39,038 bases of DNA from Holosporales bacterium (GTDB lineage: Bacteria > Pseudomonadota > Alphaproteobacteria > RUG11792). A model generated the notes under the pieces. That model was not told the DNA's origin and ran no database searches. It worked only from the letters and a program-made list of their open reading frames with translations. Positions 33,529 to 39,038 of the stretch are shown here, one piece after another. Every line of letters starts with the position of its first letter. Position 1 is the first letter of the stretch. Location: positions 1-39,038 of the forward strand of contig JAIRZU010000040.1 in assembly GCA_031267075.1 (NCBI GenBank), given 5' to 3'. The position numbers and the translations under genes are program-made.

Positions 33529-33543
33529 TTAAAGAATAGTTAA
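33529..33543. promoter_or_regulatory. CtrA-like box upstream of rsmH
   Basis: A second TTAA-N7-TTAA in the same divergent spacer, about 130 bases before the rsmH promoter. It could act on rsmH-ftsL-ftsI or with the box at 33395. Confidence 0.45.
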
Positions 33544-33671
33544 AGCCGAGGAGACTTTTCTCACCACTAGTTGATGATGGGTACCCACCTCATACGAACT
33601 GGCTGGCCTCACCCCCTCATCCTGTTCAGGCATACTCTTGTCGGGGTACTGATTAAAAGCGTTGTTTTGCG

Positions 33672-33700
33672 TTGAATACTATTTAATTTTGACATACAAT
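33672..33700 (+). promoter_or_regulatory. Sigma-70-type promoter of rsmH-ftsL-ftsI
   Basis: TTGAAT, a 17-base spacer and TACAAT. An ATG at 33699 overlaps this -10 box, which supports the later rsmH start at 33732. Transcription would begin near 33707. Confidence 0.6.
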
Positions 33701-33731
33701 GTGCGGATTACTAAGGTTGGCTCTTTGGGCG

Positions 33732-34670
33732 ATGCCGCACATTCCAGTTATGATTCATGAAGTCCTCGCAGCTCTGGCCCCACGAGATGGAGATAGAGTG
33801 CTGGATTGCACGTTCGGTGGTGGTGGGCATTCACGCGCGATACTTGATTCTGCGGAATGCTACGTATGCGGAGTTGACCGTGATCCGGACGCTCTAGAGA
33901 GGGCTGCCCAGCTTGACCAACAATACCATGATAGGTTCGATTTCATGCTATGTCAATTCTCTAATATGGGCGAGCACCTGAGAGGACATAGGAAGTTTGA
34001 TGCCGCACTGTTCGACTTCGGAGTATCCTCCTTTCAGATCGATAATGCCTCCAGGGGGTTCTCATTCATGAATGATGCGACTCTAGATATGAGGATGTCA
34101 AAAGCTGGACTTTCCGCATTTGATGTAGTAAACTCGTTTGAGGAGGGGGATATCGCTGAGATCATATATACGTACGGGGAGGAGTCTCTGGCTGTGGCAA
34201 AGCGGATAGCTGCGTCGATAATCAAGGAAAGAATGACGAAGGCGATCAAGACAACAGGTGAGCTAAGGAGAGTAGTGCATAGTGCAATCGGAACCGGCAT
34301 CCCTGCCCGTAAGAAACATTCAACACTCGACGTCGCTACTAAGACCTTTCAGGCGATTAGGATATTCGTGAATGATGAGCTCGGTGAAATTAACGTGGCC
34401 CTTAAAACAATTCCACAACTGCTAAATGATAACGCGAGGATAGCTACGATAGCCTTTCACTCTCTGGAAGATAGGATCGTGAAGAATTGGGCCGCGTCAA
34501 TGAAGCCACAAATCACAGCGATAAACAAGAATGTCATCTGTCCATCGAGAGCTGAGATTTCTGAAAATCCACGTTCAAGATCAGCGAAGCTACGGGGTTT
34601 CATTTACCATGGTAGTAGCGTGTCGGATGATGATACGGGAGTAAGATCTGGAGGGCAGAAATTTGAATAG
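33732..34670 (+). CDS. rsmH: 16S rRNA (cytosine-1402 N4) methyltransferase RsmH
   Basis: RsmH (MraW) methylates C1402 of 16S rRNA using S-adenosylmethionine and is the usual first or second gene of the division and cell wall cluster. The protein opens MPHIPVMIHEVLAALAP, then has the SAM loop DCTFGGGGHSRAIL and the typical DFGVSSFQID and FSFMNDATLDMRM segments. The C-terminal CPSRAEISENPRSRSAKLR is also family-typical. The start at 33732 is chosen by family alignment and because upstream starts fall in or before the promoter. No mraZ is upstream. It overlaps ftsL by 8 bases. Confidence 0.95.
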   Translation: MPHIPVMIHEVLAALAPRDGDRVLDCTFGGGGHSRAILDSAECYVCGVDRDPDALERAAQLDQQYHDRFDFMLCQFSNMGEHLRGHRKFDAALFDFGVSSFQIDNASRGFSFMNDATLDMRMSKAGLSAFDVVNSFEEGDIAEIIYTYGEESLAVAKRIAASIIKERMTKAIKTTGELRRVVHSAIGTGIPARKKHSTLDVATKTFQAIRIFVNDELGEINVALKTIPQLLNDNARIATIAFHSLEDRIVKNWAASMKPQITAINKNVICPSRAEISENPRSRSAKLRGFIYHGSSVSDDDTGVRSGGQKFE

Positions 34671-35001
34671 GGCAATCTTGCTTTCGTTGACGCTTCTTAC
34701 AGCCGTTGGGTTGTGTGTCTTGCGGATAAAGTACGAGGTTGTCTTCCTTAGGCAGAAGCTCCAAAAGGTGGAACAGGACATCGGGAAATACACAGACGAC
34801 CTCAGGATATGCTCTGCGGAGTGGGGATGTTTAAACGACCCTAAACGCCTCAAGGCTCTGTGTGCCAAGTACCTAAGTGGCATGAAGCCCATGGAGAAAA
34901 ACCAGATAATAAGCTATCAGAAATTCTTTGGAAGCGAGTTCGGAAGCGACCTCAAAGATGCGTTCAAGAAGTTTCTAGATAAGTCACTTAACCTAGATTA
35001 G
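34663..35001 (+). CDS. ftsL: Cell division protein FtsL-like
   Basis: A small bitopic membrane protein of 112 residues. It has one N-terminal hydrophobic segment (AILLSLTLLTAVGLCVL), a heptad stretch (FLRQKLQKVEQDIGKY), and an ICSAEWGCLNDPKRLKALCA block that matches the AEWAYLNxPxRLExLA pattern typical of alphaproteobacterial FtsL. FtsL joins FtsB and FtsQ in the septal complex that activates FtsWI. The start is a TTG at 34663, overlapping rsmH. Its position between rsmH and ftsI supports the name. Confidence 0.85.
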   Translation: MNRAILLSLTLLTAVGLCVLRIKYEVVFLRQKLQKVEQDIGKYTDDLRICSAEWGCLNDPKRLKALCAKYLSGMKPMEKNQIISYQKFFGSEFGSDLKDAFKKFLDKSLNLD

Positions 35002-35020
35002 CGAGAGAGGGCCAACGAAC

Positions 35021-36742
35021 TTGAACCAGGTGTTACGCAAAATGTTCTCATCTCTCTTCGACGGATTCGTCATGTGGCGAAACTCGAAGAATCATGCTGA
35101 GCTGATAGCGCACCTAAGAGCGAGGATGGTCTTCTCCAGCATTTGCGGGACCGTCGTTTTCAGCTGCATCTCATACAGGCTTGTGGACGTGATGATTATT
35201 AGTCACTACCGGACGCAGGATTCAAATGCTACCCACACTGAGTACGCCGAGAGGAAGGCAGATATAGTGGATCGAAATGGAGAGCTAATCGCCACGAGTG
35301 TCACGACGGCTTCCTGTTTCGCAGACCCATCCGCCATGATTGATGTTGATGAAGCCGTAATGAAACTATCGAAGATTCCTGGTATGCCATCTCCAGAAAA
35401 GCTGAAGCTGAAAATGTCCGATAAGAGTAAGCATTTCGTTTGGCTCACGCGTCATGTCTCACCGCAGGTTCACGAACAGATAATGGATCTCGGCATCCCT
35501 GGGATTCACTTCCAGAAGGATTATAAGAGGATCTACATCCATGGTAATCTCTTCTCACACGTTGTCGGATGTAGCGATATTGATGGCGATGGCGTGTGTG
35601 GGCTCGAGAAGCATTTTGCGAAGGAGCTAGCGGCATATGGGAACCTAAACAAATACCTCGTTACAACACTCGATCTAAGACTCCAGGCAATCGTACATGA
35701 GGAGCTGAGTGATGCTGTCGCAAGGTTCAAGGCAGCCGGGGGAAATGCGATGCTGATGTCCCACACCGGTGAAATTCTGGCGATGGTCTCACTCCCAGAT
35801 TTCGATCCCAACAACCTTAAAAACTGCTCTAGTAGCGCTATGTTTAACAGGAACACACTCGGTGTTTTTGAACCTGGTTCCGTACTGAAGATCGTGAACG
35901 TAGCCATAGCGCTTGACTCTGGTGCCGCCTCCTTGGGATCGATTTTTGATGCATCCGAGCCGTTGAAGATAGGGCGTTTCTCGGTGACTGATTTCAAGGG
36001 GAAGCGCAGACCGTTAACTCTGGCAGAGGCATTCGTATTTTCTTCAAACATAGCATCCGCAAAGATAGAGCAGAGCTTCGGAGCGACAGTCCAGAAGGCA
36101 TACATGCGAAGGCTGGGGTTGCTCGATAAAGTAAGCCTTGAGATTCCAGAGGTAGGGAGTCCAATCGTTCCTCGGCTCTGGAATGAGACGGCTGCGACAA
36201 CGATGTCATATGGCTATGGAATCGCTATGACCCCATTGATGCTGCTGGCTGCTGTTGCTTCCATTTTGAACGACGGGATCCGAGTGGCCCCGACATTAGT
36301 GTATGGTAAGCGTAAGATCAACCAAGATGGTGAGCGGGTCGTATCATGCAAAACATCACGAGTCGTGAGGGATTTGATGAGGGCAGCAGTGTTCTGTGGT
36401 ACAGCGAGAAAGTCAGCCGTCGAAGGAGCTGAGATAATCGGGAAAACAGGAACGTCATATCAGGCTCATGGTAGAGGGGGGTATGGAGCCGACGGCAGCA
36501 GAAAGAGAAACACTACATTCATCGGCGGCTTTCCAAAGGATACTCCGCAATTCATGTTGATTGTTTCACTTGATGACCCGAAGGCTACTGAGGAATCGCA
36601 TATGTGTACAACCGCTGGGCACAACGCCGCTCCCACAGCGAAAAATATCTTCAAGCGAATCGTTCCACTCTTGTATGATACCAATCATGAAACGGATGAT
36701 TCAAACCTAACAGTCCTGAAGTACATTAAGCTCGACGGGTAA
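35021..36742 (+). CDS. ftsI: Septal peptidoglycan transpeptidase FtsI (PBP3)
   Basis: FtsI crosslinks septal peptidoglycan in the periplasm. The 573-residue protein has an N-terminal membrane anchor (MVFSSICGTVVFSCISYRLV), a pedestal domain beginning RKADIVDRNGELIATSV, and the transpeptidase motifs: SxxK in EPGSVLKIV (about residues 284-292), SxN in FSSNIASAK (about 341), and KTG in GKTGTSYQ (about 474). All three catalytic motifs are intact. The start is a TTG at 35021, 19 bases after ftsL. It completes a reduced rsmH-ftsL-ftsI cluster; no murE follows. Confidence 0.95.
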   Translation: MNQVLRKMFSSLFDGFVMWRNSKNHAELIAHLRARMVFSSICGTVVFSCISYRLVDVMIISHYRTQDSNATHTEYAERKADIVDRNGELIATSVTTASCFADPSAMIDVDEAVMKLSKIPGMPSPEKLKLKMSDKSKHFVWLTRHVSPQVHEQIMDLGIPGIHFQKDYKRIYIHGNLFSHVVGCSDIDGDGVCGLEKHFAKELAAYGNLNKYLVTTLDLRLQAIVHEELSDAVARFKAAGGNAMLMSHTGEILAMVSLPDFDPNNLKNCSSSAMFNRNTLGVFEPGSVLKIVNVAIALDSGAASLGSIFDASEPLKIGRFSVTDFKGKRRPLTLAEAFVFSSNIASAKIEQSFGATVQKAYMRRLGLLDKVSLEIPEVGSPIVPRLWNETAATTMSYGYGIAMTPLMLLAAVASILNDGIRVAPTLVYGKRKINQDGERVVSCKTSRVVRDLMRAAVFCGTARKSAVEGAEIIGKTGTSYQAHGRGGYGADGSRKRNTTFIGGFPKDTPQFMLIVSLDDPKATEESHMCTTAGHNAAPTAKNIFKRIVPLLYDTNHETDDSNLTVLKYIKLDG

Positions 36743-36988
36743 TTCTTCGGGTTGGGGGGGGGGGAGGTGAGGAGTATAACACATATGGACCACATTATGG
36801 GTTGCAAGGCCTTACCCCTATGGAGTATGTTGGTGTGATTCTTGAGGCAGCTTGGTTGTCTCATAGATGGTGAACTTATACACAATCCTGAAATGCGGTT
36901 GAAACATCTGACAATAAATGGTAGAATAAAATCAGAGACTTGGGGGCGTCAGTTGCGCCTCTGCTACCACGATTTAGAGAGAAGACGA
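36743..36988. other. Spacer with a G11 run
   Basis: A run of 11 G (36754-36764) lies 12 bases after the ftsI stop. The rest holds the promoter at 36899-36927 and a small GGCG/CGCC hairpin near 36947. No gene is seen. Confidence 0.6.
36899..36927 (+). promoter_or_regulatory. Sigma-70-type promoter of the 36989 gene
   Basis: TTGAAA, a 17-base spacer and TAGAAT, giving a leader of about 55 bases before ATG 36989. No CtrA-like box is present. Confidence 0.6.
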
Positions 36989-39038
36989 ATGAATAAATAT
37001 ATAACGAGATGCCTTATGGCGATAGCCATAACTGCGCCGGCAGGATACGCAACGGGACACAGGACCTTGTCCCTTGCCGAGGAGAAAGGCCCGTCCGTGT
37101 ACGGCCTGCAAAGACCCCAGCAAATCCCCAGCCAGTACCCAGGGGCAACAGAGAGCATTGACCGGCTACAAGGGCTCGCGGATGAGATATGCATCAAGAA
37201 CCCGGTGCTGGCACGCTACTGGATACACGAGGTAATGCATGCCCTCCAGCGATACAACCTGACCAGTATGGGGTACCTCCTAGAGCAGATGACGGGCGTA
37301 GCAGGTGCTGGCCCGAACAATCTACTGATGGTTGCAATAACAGCGCACGTACCCGAAACCAAGGACCCTGGACAAGACGTCAAAACCGAGCGAGTCGAGC
37401 GAACTCTGCAGAGCCTGATGGATCAGGATACCGGCACGAAGTTCACACTAGACGATAAAGGGTCGCACAACGTAGACAAACTGGTGAAGGCGTGTTACGA
37501 CTGCATGACGATCGCCGGACGGGCTAAGAGCAGGGCCAGGGCAGGGGAGCCAGTATACGCCCTGAGTGCGGAGAGGGGGCTCCTAGGCGAGACAATCATT
37601 GACATAGCCGAGATCGAGGACACCGCAAATCCGCACAGCATATGGCACGGAGGGGACGCGACGGCGGAAGACCCGGAAAACCCCGGCCAAAGGGTTCGAG
37701 TGTCCAGGGACCCAACCGGAGAGAACCCGAGGAACCCAACGACGACAGCCGACATGCTCCATGTGACGCTGAGAGGAGTGAAGCAGGTAGCCACAAACCA
37801 GCAGCAAGCAGCAGTAGAAGCCTTCAACCGACCTAAGAAACTGGCAGCCGCTGGCGTGATCTACCGCAGATGCGTCCCAGGAGCATTCGCCAGGATAGCG
37901 GAATACGCGATAGGAACGGGACGAGCCAGCGGAGAAGACACGATCCGAAAGTACGGGGAGATGCCGATGCTGCAGATGGCACACAGAAACACCGGAAACA
38001 CTCTAGAGGACGAAAGCGGAGCTGTTGGCGGCGAAAGCGACTTCCTGTGCAGCAGGAGAAACCCGACCGTGGCGCTAGCCAGGAGCATACTCACCACCGC
38101 CTACACGACACGAGCGAGCGAAATACAACAGGTATCAGGCAGCACCCCATACAAGGATATCATCAAGGATCTAATGCAGGGAGCGGGAACGGACCCAGAG
38201 CGCCTAATAGACCTGGCTGTCATAAGAATGATCAGTGAGACACCTGGCGCAGGTACCGACACCGGTACGCTGAAAGCGCGACCGGAGCAGTGGAGGGGAA
38301 AGGCGCTACGCGAGAAGGCCGCGAGCGCTGCAGACAGGGTAGTGCCAGTGGAAAAATCCCCCTCTAGAATGCCAATACAAGAAGCAATGTCCAACATCCA
38401 GCATATCCAATACGGGGGTGAAGCGTTGGACATGGCGAAGGCGGTGCAAGCGAGCGAAATCGCTAGGGCCGAGGGGCGGCCGCCAATACCGAGTGTCACA
38501 AGAGCATACAAACAACTCGCCAGATACCTAGCCGAGGTGCACGGACTCACGATCAACGACAGACAAACCTGGTACAAAGTCGCGCTAGCACATCTCCGCG
38601 CGGAAGGGGTAATCACCACAGAGCAGGAAACAGAGCTAACGGATAGGTACATCCAATATGACACATACGAATCAATAACAATGCTAAAGAAACTGCCGTA
38701 TGGCAGGGGAGCAGTCCCACCAGGGCCTACAATGGAGCAAGTAGAGGCGGCCGAGAGAGACGCAACAGTGGCAGAAGCGCTAGAATGGGCACACCGGAGG
38801 GAGCAGATGCGGAAAAACCCCAGCCGGGCTGCACCTCCGAGACCAGCACCACTGGCCATGACACCACCCGGAAGCATTCCCGTATCCCCATCAGCAGTCA
38901 GCGTAACACCAGCACCCTCGCAACGCCCGCCAGCCGCTGGCGGCGAGGATCGCTTCACAGCTAGGGTCTGGACCCCTGGGCGGAGGCAAATGGGGCTAGA
39001 CCACGTCCTAGATGCATTCTCCAGAGCGGTGCAGGATG
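36989..39038 (+). CDS. Exported protein of unknown function, cut by the window end
   Basis: From ATG 36989 the frame is open to the last base (683 complete codons), so the C-terminus is missing. The signal peptide is MNKYITRCLMAIAITAPAGYATG. The remainder is a long, mostly helical, charged region with no recognised domain, and becomes Pro-rich near residues 610-660 (MTPPGSIPVSPSAVSVTPAP). Its GC content is visibly higher than that of nearby housekeeping genes, with C/G-ending codons. Several opposite-strand open frames across this region are by-products of that composition. It is preceded by a good promoter. It is grouped with the other exported proteins of the window by signal peptide only. 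Confidence 0.85.
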   Translation, partial: MNKYITRCLMAIAITAPAGYATGHRTLSLAEEKGPSVYGLQRPQQIPSQYPGATESIDRLQGLADEICIKNPVLARYWIHEVMHALQRYNLTSMGYLLEQMTGVAGAGPNNLLMVAITAHVPETKDPGQDVKTERVERTLQSLMDQDTGTKFTLDDKGSHNVDKLVKACYDCMTIAGRAKSRARAGEPVYALSAERGLLGETIIDIAEIEDTANPHSIWHGGDATAEDPENPGQRVRVSRDPTGENPRNPTTTADMLHVTLRGVKQVATNQQQAAVEAFNRPKKLAAAGVIYRRCVPGAFARIAEYAIGTGRASGEDTIRKYGEMPMLQMAHRNTGNTLEDESGAVGGESDFLCSRRNPTVALARSILTTAYTTRASEIQQVSGSTPYKDIIKDLMQGAGTDPERLIDLAVIRMISETPGAGTDTGTLKARPEQWRGKALREKAASAADRVVPVEKSPSRMPIQEAMSNIQHIQYGGEALDMAKAVQASEIARAEGRPPIPSVTRAYKQLARYLAEVHGLTINDRQTWYKVALAHLRAEGVITTEQETELTDRYIQYDTYESITMLKKLPYGRGAVPPGPTMEQVEAAERDATVAEALEWAHRREQMRKNPSRAAPPRPAPLAMTPPGSIPVSPSAVSVTPAPSQRPPAAGGEDRFTARVWTPGRRQMGLDHVLDAFSRAVQD

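Noticed and set aside
33429..33539. 36-codon open frame starting MASYFYIILEERHAGQ
   Set aside because: There is no ribosome binding site, the stop lies within a CtrA-like box, and nothing else supports it as a gene.
38101..38958. Minus-strand open frame of 285 codons near the window end
   Set aside because: It is antisense to the GC-rich exported gene, which is open for 683 codons with promoter and signal peptide.
1..39038. tRNA, rRNA and CRISPR features
   Set aside because: No T-loop/acceptor patterns, rRNA segments or regularly spaced direct repeats with spacers were found; the only tandem array is the coding repeat at 32716-33110.

Overview
The window looks like a chromosome segment of an alphaproteobacterium, most likely a host-associated member of the Rickettsiales or a close relative. 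The core genes are alphaproteobacterial in type (rpoZ, gltX, uppS-cdsA-tsaE, ftsK, prmC, a TamA-type Omp85 protein, a HemY-N-like protein, dut, tig-clpP-clpX, recG, rsmH-ftsL-ftsI). There are TTAA-N7-TTAA sites like those bound by CtrA, and an in-frame palindromic element behaves like the Rickettsia palindromic elements. GC is judged by eye at about one half. The genus cannot be named from sequence alone. No rRNA, tRNA, CRISPR array or intact transposase gene was seen.

Layout. 1-1.07 kb: exported-protein gene whose signal peptide and body are out of frame at an (AG)7 tract. 1.1-5.1 kb: minus-strand rpoZ-gltX and uppS-cdsA-tsaE; gltX and cdsA each carry an in-frame palindromic insert. 5.1-6.0 kb: decayed spacer with a free copy of that element, a solo end, and a reductase-like remnant. 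6.0-8.25 kb: two exported-protein genes with near-identical promoters and signal peptides but different bodies. 8.25-11.3 kb: ftsK-prmC, followed by an inverted-repeat element and a strong hairpin. 11.6-17.5 kb: a thymidine-kinase-like protein with a signal peptide, convergent with a 1607-residue exported coiled-coil protein. 17.5-20.6 kb: tamA-like gene and a second (AG)7 out-of-frame exported gene. 20.7-24 kb: HemY-like gene, dut, a Pro/Glu/Lys-rich exported protein and a pseudopilin. 24-27.3 kb: tig-clpP-clpX. 27.5-28.5 kb: third family member, with (AG)6 and in frame. 28.6-30.7 kb: recG. 30.8-33.3 kb: exported repeat protein with Arg/Lys clusters. 33.4-36.7 kb: CtrA-like boxes and rsmH-ftsL-ftsI. 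37 kb to the end: an exported-protein gene that runs off the window.

The most striking system is the three-locus family at 108-1066, 19475-20553 (minus) and 27562-28506. All three share a leader with a CtrA-like box (degenerate at the third), a strong ribosome binding site and a MKSK signal peptide. A dinucleotide AG tract lies just after the signal peptide. Six AG units (third locus) join the signal peptide to the body; seven units (first two) end translation after 33-34 residues. Removing one AG would restore both. This is the layout of a phase-variable contingency family that also carries a probable cell-cycle regulatory site.

More generally, predicted exported proteins of unknown function are placed singly or in pairs between housekeeping operons. 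Ten are recognised here, and several share promoter and signal cassettes while differing in body. This suggests an expanding exported or effector repertoire.
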